A stretch of DNA of 64,000 nucleotides from Microcyclospora pomicola (GCA_002786065.1 NHNY01000008.1:1-64000); one strand, 5' to 3'; positions 45,274-57,150 are shown, counted from the first letter of the stretch. Translations and numbers: made by a program. The notes: generated by a model not told the origin, from the letters alone.

Positions 45274-45789
45274 GCAAGATGTAGCTGGAGTTACTGCAGT
45301 GGAGCACAAAGTTCGCCTGGTCGTCAGTCAGGTAAATCAGGGTCCCCGCCGAGTAGTGACAGGACCGCATGTGATGTTCATGTGATGTTGCATGACGCAG
45401 CAAGTTCCTTCAACCACGTGGCAGACTATTCCGAAAGCACAAGACATGCAATATATTTGTTGATCGTCACGATGTTTTGTCGCATCGTCATCCTCTTACA
45501 TTCTGATGAACGGCCGAGCGCTTAACGAGCACGAATCTCGCTAGGCATTACGATCTGCGATTTCGAGAATTCTTCCCGAGGCAAATGCAGTGTTAAATTG
45601 TATGAGACCTAGGAAACGCAAGGCATGATCCTGCGTCGAACTCGTTGAAGCCGCTACTAGCTTCATAAAGGAAATCCTTCCATCGCAGTCATTAGTCTAG
45701 CATCGTATAGGCGATGTATAAGGGTATAGTTCGCAGGATCCACTATTTGCGCTCCAGGCTAGATTACCAAGTCTTTCCCCTATCATGAT
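45274..45789. other. intergenic
   Basis: About 515 bases between two minus-strand genes: promoter of the Ppn2-like gene and 3' side of NSE4. Nothing else seen. Confidence 0.5.
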
Positions 45790-47316
45790 TCATGAATACC
45801 AGCCACGCTGGCCCACCTGCGTCGAGGTCTCCTCGGCAACTCTATGCTCTATCATCGACTCTCGTATGTCAAACGCTGTGATGAGACTCCGCCAAGTTGC
45901 GTAGTCGATGGCAAAGACGGCTTGTCGTTTAGTCGTCTTATTTTGCCGCTGCTCAGTCAAAGTGCTCGCTTCTGACGGAACTACGAATACGTCAGTCAAG
46001 TACTTGGAATATGCGCAGTGACCAAGCATACCTATTGTCGGCAGGCCATCATCGTCATGCTCAATGCCAAAGGCGCCCTCCTTGATCAGAAAGCTCACAT
46101 AGAACAGATTTTCGACGGTTTGCCCGAAAGAGCGAGGGTTCACGACATAATCGAATAACGAAGGACCGCCAGTCGCGGTGATGCGACACTTCCGCATGAT
46201 CTTCCTCCCTTGCTCGCTATTCAGTTGCTCGGGACTTTCGAACCCAGCACGCTGTAATGTCGCTTCTGCACGTAGACAATGGACGGTCAGGTGTTTCCGG
46301 ATCCTCGAGCAAATCGCAGTCAGCCCATTCTCGTGGGACTGCTGCAAGTCTTGCCTCGTCAAAGCTTCTGGTCTGGCCTCTCGGCTATTGATGTCTCCTC
46401 TCTGCCGTGCTCTACGCTGCGTTTGTGTACGCACCCGTTTTTCGACAGAAAGAGGACCCAAGAGAAAGGAAGGGACTGGTGGTCTTCGGCTACTTGGCAG
46501 ACAAGCATTTCGACCGACATATTCCCAGTCCAGAACTTCGATGCCAGAATATTCGTCCTCGTCGCCCTCATCACTGTCATCTCGATTTCTTCTTTGAGTA
46601 CATCGAGAGCTTGCATGACCGAGATGTTCCTGATTCGATGGCCTGGTATTGCGTCCAAATGTGAGGAGCTTTGACAAGAACTCATCAACGTCTATGCCGG
46701 TGCTTCCATCACCAAGTACAAGTTGGGCAGTCTTCTTGTTGGCAAGGTCAGAGACGTTGACGAGTAGACGTGAATCAGAAATTGCATCGTTCGTCTGCTT
46801 TACGTTTTTGTATATTCGGTTGGCTTTATTGATCGTTTGTCGAAGGCCATTTCCGTTGTTTCTTAGTAAGTCGTCTCGCGTTTCTAAAGGAAGTTTAGTG
46901 ATTAACAACACGAAGGCTTGAGATCAATGGTTACCGTTGAATTCTCGCTCCAGTAATCTGCTTTTGCGCTTGATGTCACGTCGGACATCAGGGTCCTGAT
47001 TGGGATCGAAGTACTTGTTGAATGCTTCTTCTTCTTGTGTGTCCCCATCCTCTGGTCGTTTCGTTGCACGCTTTCTTTTCTGACCTCTCGAGCTATCATC
47101 GGATGACTCCGAGCTAGGCGTAGGTAGAGTCACCGATCGTGACCGCATGCTAGCACGTTCCTTGCCTTTATGCCGGCGCACTGTATCCGGGTCGATGTTC
47201 TCTTCGTCGGAGCCACTTCGTGAGACTGGCGAGTCTGTACCGTAGTTCGCAGCAGTCCGGGCTGGACTGTGTGGAGAAGTTGGTAGGTTGGAAGGTCTGG
47301 TGTTCAGCCGTGCCAT
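45790..47316 (-). CDS. NSE4: SMC5/6 complex kleisin Nse4
   Basis: Kleisin subunit bridging Smc5 and Smc6 heads, with Nse1 and Nse3, in DNA repair and chromosome segregation. Exons 47316-46935, 46883-46032 and 45980-45790 join to 474 residues. The N-terminus is Ser/Asp-rich and disordered. The first conserved block follows the first splice: EREFNETRDDLL, NKANRIYKNVKQTNDAISDS and DLANKKTAQLVLGD, characteristic of the Nse4 Nse3/Smc6-binding region. The C-terminal winged-helix domain contains QTVENLFYVSFLIKEGAFGI, DDGLPTI and QAVFAIDYATWRSLITAF. The second intron (46031-45981) is 51 bases and has no stop in frame; removing it restores the conserved LPTIVPSEA junction. It shares a 382-base divergent promoter with VPS34. 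Confidence 0.93.
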
Positions 47317-47698
47317 CTTGGAAGTGTTTCGGCGCGTAGTGGACGCGTTCTAGGTGGGCTATGCTGAGCGCATGGTATCGATCGAGAGAGAACAACACTC
47401 GGTAGTACGGGCAAAGCTTCAACGCCACGTCAGTTTGAGGAGATGAGCGAGGAAAACGATATTCAAGTTGGCAATTAACTTCAAAAGGACGACTTCAAAT
47501 GCATTGCAGGGAGACGTGCTAGGCAAGTCGCGATGGAGTCGCGCTTGAGTTCAGATCACGTGCTGTGACATATGCGTTCAACACACGCATGTGATGCAGC
47601 ACGTGGAAACCATATCCGTCTACATGAATGTAGAGGTGAAACTGTAGCACCTTCATGTGATGATGCCGATAACACGATGAACTGAGCCGAGTCTCATC
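47317..47698. promoter_or_regulatory. NSE4/VPS34 divergent promoter
   Basis: 382 bases between two start codons pointing away from each other; both promoters must lie here. No recognised element. Confidence 0.55.
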
Positions 47699-50562
47699 AT
47701 GGACCCATATACTTTCGCTCACTCGTCCGAGTTGCGCATACCAGTGGCAGTGAAGGTGTGGGTTGCTCTTCGTACAAAGCAGTGGGTGTTGCCTCACTGT
47801 TGATGCTAACTATACATCGTAGAAATCGACTCGAAGGCCACGAAAAGCCTTTGCCATACTCGACCCTTCTCAAACGACCTGATCTGCGACACCGAGGCAG
47901 TAATCTCAGTCCCAATTCCGAGCTATACCTTACAGCGCAGCCCTTCGCCGGCTCCAAACCGTTGACTGTGCAGTCGCAGACGCCTTACAAGCACTTTAAG
48001 AATGGCCGGTTATGGAACCACTGGCTCACGCTGCCAATCAAGTACAGGACTCTGCCTGCAAACGCGCAGCTAGCAATCACGATTTGGGACCTCAGTCCAC
48101 TCAACCCAAGGGGCGGGGACGCGAACCACCATATCCCATTTGGCGGGACTACCATATCACTGTTCGACGATGATGGCACATTGAGGACCGGCCGGCATAA
48201 ATGCAAGATATGGAGACACAAAGCTGCGGATGGATTTTCAGACACGACCACACCGTGGCAAGAGTCTTTACGGCAGGGCAGAAGACTAGAGCAAGAAGAG
48301 ACAGTCGTCGTAGACGAGAAACAGTCCCGACGAGATGCGGAACTCGAGCGACTTGTCGGTCTCATGAAGAAGCATGAGATGGGCGAGATCTCTGAAAACA
48401 AGTGGCTGGACCAGATGGTTTTCCGACAGATAGAAAAGCTGGAACGACAGCAAGTTCGAGGATCTGTGCGCCCAGCAGACATACCCGTAATGCCTCACGC
48501 TCCCACATCTGTTGAGCAAGGACATACAGCAAACAGCCTTTGCGCCGACGGTGACCCCGACCATGTGGACGGCGCATTCTTCTTGTACATAGAGTTCCCT
48601 CGGTTTGACCATCCGGTCGTCTTCGCCGACCACGAATACCCCTCCCCGCCCATCAGTTCGATCAATACAACTACACCGCAAAATTCAAACACCGTCAATT
48701 TCAAGCCACCCCCCGATGTCCAGTGGGGTCCTGGCTGGGGTCCCGGCGGTCAAGACGGCAATGCTAGCAGCGATGCTGACGGTGGTGGTAGGCTGATACG
48801 CATCTACGATCCGGAGGTTGGATTTGCGGATAATCCGACGGAGGCGAAGCATCGCCGCTTGATTCGTGGGCAGCGTGACTCGCTGGACAAAGACCTCAAG
48901 CCAAACCCAAAAACCCGTGACTTCTTGAACAAAGTCATGTCGTATGGTCCGACTGTCGAGCTCATTGAGAAGGAAAAGGACGAAGTCTGGAGGTTCCGCT
49001 ATCATCTCACCCGTGACAAGCGTGCATTGACCAAGCTGGTTAAGTCGGTGAATTGGAACGAAGCAACGGAAAGCAGGCAAGCCATATCGCTGCTACCGAA
49101 GTGGGTCCAGATCGATGTCGACGATGCACTGGAGCTACTCGGACCTGGCGTACAGAACGCAGCTGTCAGAGCGTATGCAGTGGATCGACTTCGCAAGGCT
49201 GATGACGAAGAACTTCTCTCATATCTACTGCAGCTTGTGCAAGCTCTCAAGTTTGAGCCACGATACGCTGAGGAAAGCAGCGATGCCGACTCTTCATTGG
49301 CCTCGTTCTTGATCGCTCGCTCAGCCGCAAACTTGAAGCTAGGTAACTACTTGCACTGGTATCTCATGGTTGAACTAGACGACAACGCACCTGGTCAATC
49401 TCCAGAGAAGAAGGCATTGTTTGCTCGTGTGACTTATGACTTTATGCGCGAGCTGGAGCAATCTTCTGAAGGCCAGGAACGGAGAAAGATACTGCGCCGC
49501 CAAGCTGAGTTTGTCACCGTTCTCAGTAAGATCAGTAAGGATATCCGGGACTCGCGATCAGACCGACCTCGCAAGATTGTCTTGCTCAAGAAAATGCTGG
49601 CTGACCCCAAGAACGACATGCTGAGCTTCGATCCGCCTTTGCCTTTGCCTCTGGACCCAACTAAGAGGGTTACTGGCGTGATACCTGATGATTGCAATGT
49701 CTTCAAATCTTCACTGTCACCACTTTCCATCAACTTCAAGACAGACACAGGGGAGAAGTACCCTTTCATGTTCAAGACCGGCGACGACCTGCGCCAAGAC
49801 CAGCTGGTTGTACAGATTCTAGCCCTCATGAATCGTTTGCTACTCAAGGAAAATCTTGATCTCAAGCTCACTCCGTATCGCATTCTTGCCACTTCCACAC
49901 TTGCAGGCGCCGTGCAGTTCATTCCTTCGACGACAGTGTCTAGTATCTTGAGCAATCCGAAATACAAAGGCAGCATCCTAGGGTTTCTCCGCTACAACAA
50001 TCCAGCTACGGAGGGCACTCCTTCAATCCTTGGCGTTCGGAAAGAAGCAATGGACACGTATGTGAAATCTGTCGCCGGCTACTGCATTATCACGTATCTA
50101 CTTGGCGTTGGTGATCGTCATCTCGACAACCTGCTGATGAGCCCTGACGGGCACTTTTTCCACATCGATTTTGGCTACATCCTTGGCCGCGATCCGAAGC
50201 CGATGGCGCCGCTGATGAAGCTTAGCCGCGAGATGGTGGAAGGCATGGGCGGTTCAACTCCCAATGCCACGGAGTCGCAGTTCGATCAGTTTCGACAATA
50301 CTGTTTCACAGCATACATGACACTGCGTCGAAGCTCCTCTTTGATTCTCAACCTCTTTGCATTGATGCAAGATGCCAATATCCCTGGTCTGGCATGGTTT
50401 GGAGCGGACAGCGTCAGAAAGGTGGAAGAGCGGTTCAAACTTGACATGACGGAAGACGAAGCAATGATGTTCCTGGGTCAATTGATCGAAAAGGAGATGG
50501 GTGCTTGGGGACCAGTGTTGATCGACAAGCTGCATGGACTTGCACAGGGTTGGAGAGCGTAG
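47699..50562 (+). CDS. VPS34: class III phosphatidylinositol 3-kinase Vps34
   Basis: Makes PI3P on endosomes and autophagosomes, in complex with Vps15 and Atg6/Vps30. Exon 1 (47699-47757) encodes MDPYTFAHSSELRIPVAVK. The intron 47758-47822 has a textbook TGCTAAC branch site. Exon 2 runs 47823-50562. Product 932 residues. The C2 domain (about 20-280) contains LEGHEKPLPYSTLLKRP and TIWDLSP. The helical PIK domain lies around 390-570. The kinase domain shows KTGDDLRQDQLVVQIL, the catalytic loop GVGDRHLDNLLMSPDG near residue 783 and the metal-binding DFGYILGRDPKP near 801. The C-terminus ends in the family's essential helix, DKLHGLAQGWRA. A longer first frame beginning at 47758 would lack the conserved start, so I use 47699. 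Its stop is only 29 bases from the stop of convergent PUS1. Confidence 0.97.
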
Positions 50563-50591
50563 ATACATGTACATCTGCGCAAAGACATTTC

Positions 50592-52645
50592 TCATTCCTC
50601 TACGCCGCCTTCGCCATCACTATCGTCGATCGTCCGTCTCAGTGTCTCGCCTCTGCGCTCTGCACCCTTCGTAGCTTCAAGACCTTTACTTGAAACAAAC
50701 AAAAACCATGGCTCCTTGAAGTTATCAACATGGTTGAAGAACCTCCCGAACTCATTCCTCTCCTCTTCTTCTCGGAAGATATGCTGGTAGATCTCCCGTT
50801 GCTTGAAAGCCTCAATCTCCTTCTCGTAGTTACTGAAAAGTAGCTGTGGCTTCTCAAATTTGACAGCGGTGCCTTCGTTATAGCTATCGAATACTGGACG
50901 TTCGAGAAGCAGTCCAAGACCAGGAACTTTCGGGATGCTGTACTTTTCGGCTCCGAAGCTATGGTTCATCGTTGCTAGATCGCTGCCCGAGCGAACCAGG
51001 AGTGTGATCATTCCGACCATCTTGCGTATTTGGTGCATCATGAAGCTCTGGCCATGAACTTTGAGACTCAGCCATTCAGTCTTTTCTTCATCTGGTCCAT
51101 CGCCAATCAAGATAGGCTTGGGGTCCACAAGGAAGCTCTTGATATGGCGTTGTGCCGAAGGATCGCGATAGGTCTTTTGGATGGTGTAGTTGTGGTAGTT
51201 CCTTGTGCCGACAAAGCGAGACAATGCATCTTGAATACGATCGACACGTGCTTTTGGTATGCGATATCGTCGTTTAGCAGCAATGTAGGCATCACGAAGG
51301 GTTCGTGTAGCGACTCGAAGACGACGGAGACGCTCGATATCCTCGGAGGTAAGCTGTGAAGTGGATGATGGGACGTCTTTCGCATTCGAGATGGGCAGAG
51401 TATCTGCTTCGACTGTACGCGAGGCTTCATCGTCAACGGCGGTCGTAGAGTTGCTAAAATTTGTGCGCTCCACATCTTTCAGTGTATCGCTTCCTGCCTG
51501 TATGTCGCTTGAAGTCCCTTGATTTGTGTGGGCATCATTGTCTGCCTCAACCGTCATATCATCCGACTTCTTCTCTGCAGTCGCTGCGAAAGCTTCCGCG
51601 GCAACAATTGGTTCAGACTTCGTGACCTTCGAAGCCGCTTCCTCCTCACCTTGAAGCGCTGCTACGACCTCCCATCGAATGTCTTCATCAATACTGTCAA
51701 CGACCGGCTGCAGATCTTTGTCCACTGTCTCCCAGAAGCCTTTGACTTCCTCCTGTCTGGAATCGTACTTCTCTCGGTCTCCCACCTCATCAGCTATCTC
51801 CTCTAGCTTCTTCGCCAACCAACTACTGGGATGCGGAGGCAAGAACGCATGAGATGGAATGAGGTACTCATACCATCGACTGTCGACAGCTTGGTAACAG
51901 CTGAAACTTCCAGTCGTTCGTTCGATGCCCCAAACTCTGATCTGTGAAGTTAAGTGACTGTTGATCTTTGCGACGATATCCTCATCCTCCACGATCAATT
52001 TCAAGCTGATCATGTTGCCCGCAGCATGTACACCTTTGTCTGTTCGAGCACAACGGACGAGGCTCGCTTTCTTTGGGTCATTGGCATTGGCTTTACTGAT
52101 CGCACCGGCGTCAACGAAAGCTTTGAATAGATCGCCCTCAATCGTTCGCTCGTTTGCCGTAAGTTGCATGCCTTTGTAGCCAGTTCCAGAGTATCCAATC
52201 ATGACTGCAACTTTCCGCTTCGGTCTCCGTTCTTCTGCGTCTATCTCTTCTTTCGAAAAAGTAACTCCGACCTGTACGCCACTACTCTTCCGCTGGTCAC
52301 GAGACTCCGTAGTTTTCGTGCGCTTGTCTGGTCCGTCACGGCTTGGTCAGGGTCAGTGATGCTTTCAAAAGAAGGGCATGATGTTTGATTGTGGTCTTAC
52401 AAGTACTCTCCTCTTCCCAGATCGCCTTTCTTATGTCGCTTATGGTCGTTACGTCCCCCTCTCTGACTCCCGTGCCGCATGCGAGCGTCGTGGAAGTTGC
52501 CTTTACGTTTCTGGCTCCGGCTACCGTCATCGGCTTGGTCTTTATTGCCATTTTGCTGGCTTGCTGTAGGTCGCGCGGAAGACTCTTCCATAGCCTTGTC
52601 GATAGCTTTCCCCGCATCCTCCATGATCGCGCGAGAGTGTTCCAT
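50592..52645 (-). CDS. PUS1: tRNA pseudouridine synthase Pus1 (TruA family)
   Basis: Nuclear and mitochondrial enzyme that converts several tRNA uridines, U2 snRNA and some mRNA sites to pseudouridine. Exons 52645-52401 and 52341-50592 join to 664 residues. The start MEHSRAIMEDAGK is the first in-frame ATG; an alternative is 52624 (MEDAGKAID). The N-terminal 120 residues are basic and disordered. The catalytic domain starts VAVMIGYSGTGYKGMQL near residue 127. The catalytic Asp lies in CARTDKGVHAAGN near 180; other motifs are WYEYLIPSHAF and FMMHQIRKMVGM. A low-complexity acidic insert around residues 300-385 separates the two halves, as in fungal Pus1. It shares a 294-base divergent promoter with TFA1. 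Confidence 0.93.
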
Positions 52646-52939
52646 GGCGTGCAAGTGCAAGGTTGCATTTGCCAACTTGTACCCTGAACGTACCTCGTGT
52701 GTTCACATGAAGTTTGTGATACAATGGAATTTGAGCTCCATCACATGCAGCATCTTATCTAATCAATCAAAGCTAGCAGCCCTATGCATAACCACCAGGC
52801 ACAAGCGACATCTCGCGAGCTTGATTCAATCTTCTCTCTGTCTCCGTAGCAGCGCTTGACTGCGTATGCTCACAGCCAAGCACAAGACATTCGCCGGGTC
52901 GTCCAGACTGCTTCATCGAGATCGCCGACTTACCCAGCC

Positions 52940-54295
52940 ATGGCGCAACTAGCGATAGATCTCATTCGCATGACTGCCCGAGCTTTCTGCTCGACGGAGC
53001 ACATTATCGTCCTTGAGGCTCTCATCTATCACAGTACGCTTCACGACGGTGACCTCGCACACGTACTTAACATGCAGACAAAACCTCTACGTAAGCTGTG
53101 CGGGAAATTGCGCGAAGATGGACTGCTCTCCGTGCAGACTCGTGGAGAGCGTCGCACTGACGGCTCTGGGAGTCATTATGCTGGCGTAAATGGGCAGCTG
53201 GGTAGGGAGCGGCTGGTGCAGAAAGATTGGTATTACCTAAATTACCACCGTGCTATCGATTCAATCAAGTGGCGCATGTGGAAGTTGAACAAGCACGTTG
53301 AAACTATGGGTGCACCACTGACTGAAAAGAAGGAGCTTGTCTGTCCGCGATGCAAGTCACAGTGGACCTCTATGGAAGCTATTGATAAGCTTGACCCGAC
53401 CACTGGAAACTTCGAATGTCCTCGATGCGAGTGGCCTGCGCTAGAAGACGTGGATGAGGATGACACAGTCAGCGAGAACGAGACAATGAAGCGACTAAAC
53501 CAACAGCTCGGCAAGATATTGAAATCACTGCAAGAGATTGACGGCACAACCGTGCCCGAGAATGATTTTGCGACTGCTCTCTCCAACCAAAAGCCTGTTC
53601 ACAGATCGGATATACATCCTGCATCGCGTACAGAGGCGGTAGACCTACCGAACAAGAATCTCCAGGATTCGAAAGGACTCGAGGTCAAGCCAGAAAAGAT
53701 TGCCGTACAGCTTCAAAACGACGAGGACGTGAAGCGCGAGGCTGAAGCTGCAGAAGCGCAGAGGCGGAAAGAGAAGGAAGCACGACAGAATCAGCTACCT
53801 GACTGGATCGCCAAGTCCACCGTCTCTGGAGACATTACTGCTGTTGGAGCGAAAGAAGAGAAGGAGAGACGAGAGCGTGAGGCGAATGCTGCGGTTGGCA
53901 AGGTCGAAGAGGACGGGGAGAAGAAGCCCGCGACAGGTAGCGAACAGGAAGACGTCATGGCAGCATATTGGGCAGAGCTTGCAAACCACAAGCAGCAAGA
54001 GGCTGCGGATGCTCGAGCAGAGGAAGCGGAGGAGGAAGACGAAGATGAGGATGACGACGAGTTCGAGGATGTATTCGTCGGGAGCAACGGCACTCCTGGT
54101 CCAGGCAATGGGCCTAATGGGGCTGTTAGCACACCGCAGAACGAAAGCAGTAATGCCACAGACGACGAGCGCGAAGCGAAAAGGGTCAAGACCGATACTG
54201 CAATTTCCGCGAAGGGCACGAACTCGGCAGATGCAGCTGCGACACCAGCCGCCAGTGATGAGGATGAGGATGAGCTGGAATTTGAAAATGTTTGA
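52940..54295 (+). CDS. TFA1: TFIIE alpha subunit (Tfa1)
   Basis: General transcription factor subunit that helps recruit and stimulate TFIIH at RNA polymerase II promoters. Single exon, 451 residues from ATG 52940 (MAQLAIDLIRMTARAF). The frame stays open 84 bases upstream but with no ATG. The N-terminal winged-helix region (about 1-105) includes EHIIVLEALIYHS and RKLCGKLREDGLLSVQ. The zinc ribbon has CPRCKSQW near 134 and CPRCEWP near 160. Both C-x2-C pairs are intact. The C-terminal half is charged, with a long Glu/Asp run at about 365-380 and a final DEDEDELEFENV that resembles the acidic TFIIH-binding tail. Confidence 0.95.
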   Translation: MAQLAIDLIRMTARAFCSTEHIIVLEALIYHSTLHDGDLAHVLNMQTKPLRKLCGKLREDGLLSVQTRGERRTDGSGSHYAGVNGQLGRERLVQKDWYYLNYHRAIDSIKWRMWKLNKHVETMGAPLTEKKELVCPRCKSQWTSMEAIDKLDPTTGNFECPRCEWPALEDVDEDDTVSENETMKRLNQQLGKILKSLQEIDGTTVPENDFATALSNQKPVHRSDIHPASRTEAVDLPNKNLQDSKGLEVKPEKIAVQLQNDEDVKREAEAAEAQRRKEKEARQNQLPDWIAKSTVSGDITAVGAKEEKERREREANAAVGKVEEDGEKKPATGSEQEDVMAAYWAELANHKQQEAADARAEEAEEEDEDEDDDEFEDVFVGSNGTPGPGNGPNGAVSTPQNESSNATDDEREAKRVKTDTAISAKGTNSADAAATPAASDEDEDELEFENV

Positions 54296-54598
54296 AGGCG
54301 TTTCTTGGCTTTCACTGAACTTTCTCGAGAGGGAGTATTATGATTTTAGCGCGGAGTCAAGGCGTTCAAAAGAAAAGAAGCACAGTGTCAGGATGGTGAC
54401 AGAGAATGTCTGAGATTTTTATGTTTCTGCTTCCTCCTTGCCATGAGACGTAAAGCTGTCACGGACGTCGCTCAGATGTGCAGTTTTCTGTATTTGTATA
54501 CATACCTATGCTTGCGAGTAGACTACATGATCTCCAGCAGCAATCTATTCGCGCACTTGAGAATGTCACATCTTGACTTCCCGCTCCAGCGTTCTAGC
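54296..54598. other. convergent 3' intergenic
   Basis: About 300 bases between the 3' ends of TFA1 and EFM3; nothing else seen. Confidence 0.5.
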
Positions 54599-55855
54599 CT
54601 AGGCGGACCGTGTTGGCGATTGAATGTTGAGGATTCGGAAGGGAACAGCTGCAGCATAGAACATTGTTCGCTGCTCTCGCATGGGCTTCGCCGGGAATTC
54701 AACTTCACTCACGTGAAATTGACTCCGCACTGAGAGCGAATTGAATCAGCTCAGCATTAAATGACACCAGGTGAAATACCCACAGCAAGCTTGTCGAAAC
54801 GTCTCAAAAGTCTCCGCATTGCGGACAGTTCCTGCGATGATTGCTTGGATGTTGGGCCGCATGTCGAACAAAAATCGCAAAGTCGCGACCAGGGCAGAAA
54901 TTGAGGGTTTGTCGTAGGTCTAGGAATCGTTTTCAGCGCCACTCTCGGCGAGAGATGATGATTGTGGGATGTCAAACTTACGATGTCGGCGCCAACGACC
55001 ACGTCATAAGGATGTGCTTCACAATCATCTTCCACCCACGTGCCCCTGAGTCCTCTCCCCCAGCGTAAGACACTTGCCGTGACTTTGCTTTCGTCATCAA
55101 GATCATTCAGGAAAAGGTTTTCCTTGAATGCTTCAACAACTCCCTCATCCCCGTCGGTTGCAGTGACGTGCTGAGCTCCCAGAAAGTTAGCGCACAGAAT
55201 TGAGATGAACCCTGTTCCTACTCCGAGCTCAAAGATATTCTTGCCACGGAAAAGCTCTACCATGCCTGAAGTCAAAAGATATGTGCCTAGATGCAGTGAT
55301 GCTTCCCAAGTTCGGAAACCCGTAGTCAGCGAGCCAGAAATTAGGTATGGGCGCTCGAGTAATGTCATGGTCCTCTCTGGAGCTCCGTCTGCATGTTCAA
55401 ACTCGTCTCCATCGCGCGGGCAGGAAAATGTCACATATGTCTTCTGCTGTGCTGCCGTTGTCTCCGAGGGTAGTCCAGCAGCCATAAGACTAGCAAGCTG
55501 AGATAGTAAAGCGTCCGAGATGTCCTGTCGACATACAAGCGGTATCAGAAATAGGAAAGAGAGCGGCAGATAAGCACAAGGGACGAACTGTGAAGTTGCA
55601 CAAGCGTCAATTGTGACCTACATCTTCTTCAGGATCATCAATGGACTGCTCAATTTTTGCTATCAGAGTCTTCAGAACACGCAATTGGTATCGCGGTGGT
55701 GGGAGTCTTGGCGTTCTGGTATCGTCGAAACAATGTGCATGCAGCCAGCTCTGGACATCTATGTCTCTCAGCAACTGCTTGGGTGGCCACGCCAAGAAAG
55801 TTGGATCAAAGAGTTGTAGATACTGGCGACGGAAGAGGAGAATTTGTGAGTCCAT
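54599..55855 (-). CDS. EFM3: eEF2 lysine methyltransferase Efm3 (FAM86 family)
   Basis: Seven-beta-strand SAM-dependent methyltransferase that, in yeast and humans, trimethylates one lysine of translation elongation factor 2. Four exons (55855-55622, 55524-54982, 54919-54784, 54729-54599) join to 347 residues. The N-terminal FAM86-like helical region is QILLFRRQYLQLF..FLAWPP. The methyltransferase core has TWEASLHLGTYLL, the SAM-binding motif I NIFELGVGTGFISIL, the acidic motif ATDGDE and the post-motif DVVVGADITYD after the second splice. The last exon supplies VEFPAKPMREQRTMFYAAA..FRILNI, matching the family's C-terminal strands. All four junctions have GT..AG. It is divergent from RPS24. 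Confidence 0.9.
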
Positions 55856-55979
55856 ATCGCGCTTCACGAACCACAGGTGGAAAACGCTCTGTCACAGACT
55901 CCCTCTGTTGCATATACGAGCACATGTGGTCGTGGTACAGAGTGCCTTGGCGTGTGGTTCGATGAGAAGTGCAGTCTGT

Positions 55980-55987
55980 TGTGACTG
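55980..55987 (+). promoter_or_regulatory. HomolD box of RPS24
   Basis: TGTGACTG lies 127 bases before the RPS24 start. HomolD (CAGTCACA or its complement) is the known core element of ribosomal protein gene promoters in fission yeast and is conserved in filamentous ascomycetes. The exact 8-base match at a ribosomal protein gene makes chance unlikely but not excluded. Confidence 0.6.
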
Positions 55988-55997
55988 CCTCAGGCAT

Positions 55998-56005
55998 GCG
56001 ATGAG
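55998..56005 (+). promoter_or_regulatory. PAC-like element of RPS24
   Basis: GCGATGAG, the PAC core of yeast ribosome-biogenesis promoters, lies 11 bases after the HomolD box. It may act in either direction because EFM3 diverges from the same region. Confidence 0.45.
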
Positions 56006-56113
56006 TCGCCAAGACACTAGTCACGATTTCGCAAAACGCACGTCTCGCACTTCAACATTACAGAAGCGTGCGCCTATTGCATCGAACTCTCTGCCACATC
56101 CACAACCGCAATC

Positions 56114-56753
56114 ATGTCGGAAGCACAGGTGACTCTGCGCACGCGCAAGTTCATTCGCAACCCTCTCCTCGGCCGCAGGCAAATGGTAGTGTGCGTACTC
56201 TCCAAACCGTCTTCCGCCACCCACCATCGACCACGATCACTCCAACGGTCCCCGCGTTCCCCAGCACTCGACACGGCATCAGATGAAGAGTGGAAAGCTT
56301 GTTGCATGAGATGATATGGGAGTGCTGACAAAATTGCTCGCACAGTGATGTTCTACACCCAAACCGCCCAAATGTTTCCAAGGATGAGCTCCGTGGAAAG
56401 CTCGGCGAGCTTTACAAAGTCGCCAAAGACCAGGTCTCCGTCTTCGGCTTCAGGACACAGTACGGTGGTGGAAAGAGCACTGGTTTCGCGCTCCTCTACG
56501 AATCTCCCGAAGCGATGAAGAAGTTCGAGCCTCACTACAGACTGGTCCGCTACGGCCAGGCCACCAAGATCGAGAAGGCCAGCAGACAGCAACGTACGTC
56601 ATGCGTTATCCACAAGATACAGAGGCGATTTCAGCCTAGATTTTCGAGATTGATGACTGACAACATGGTACAGGCAAACAGCGAAAGAACCGTTCGAAGG
56701 AGTTCCGGGGTACCGCGAAGACCAAGGGTGCAAGCAAGAAGGACAAGAAATAG
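56114..56753 (+). CDS. RPS24: 40S ribosomal protein S24 (eS24)
   Basis: Small-subunit ribosomal protein needed for pre-18S rRNA maturation. Exons 56114-56190, 56346-56593 and 56674-56753 join to 134 residues, the standard length. Seen: [20 protein letters not shown], the conserved [36 protein letters not shown] and a basic tail ending in SKKDKK. The first intron (155 bases) is the longest in this gene and, as in many ribosomal protein genes, could host a snoRNA, though I could not identify C/D or H/ACA boxes with confidence. Splice donors are GTGCGT and GTACGT. HomolD and PAC-like elements lie upstream. Confidence 0.97.
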
Positions 56754-57130
56754 AGGGTTGCTGGTATATTGGTTGGGGACGCGGTGTACTTGTGGCTATC
56801 TTCGTGGTGTCATGGACTTCTTTCTTGCATGATCAAGTGGAAGTGAGCATACGCCACTGTTGCATCGGCGTTCATACTATGGATGTATCTCAGAAAACGA
56901 CCATGCTGTCACGCCCAATTCATGCTCTACGCTACCCGGTCTGCTCGCGGGATCGATCAATGCCTTCGTCATGACTGGTCTGCATGATCTCATGCGTCTC
57001 GCCGTCTGTGTACATCCCCTGAATGCTTAATCTCACACCTCACTACATTGTCCTGGTGCAAATCTGGACACTACATCTAGGTTCAGGCTCAGTAATGACA
57101 GCAGACACACCTGTTCTTCGCCACCTTTCA

Positions 57131-57150
57131 TCACGAATCAAAATTCGTGA
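57131..57150. repeat. 8-base perfect hairpin with CAAA loop
   Basis: TCACGAAT, loop CAAA, ATTCGTGA. It lies about 380 bases past RPS24. Function unknown. Confidence 0.7.
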
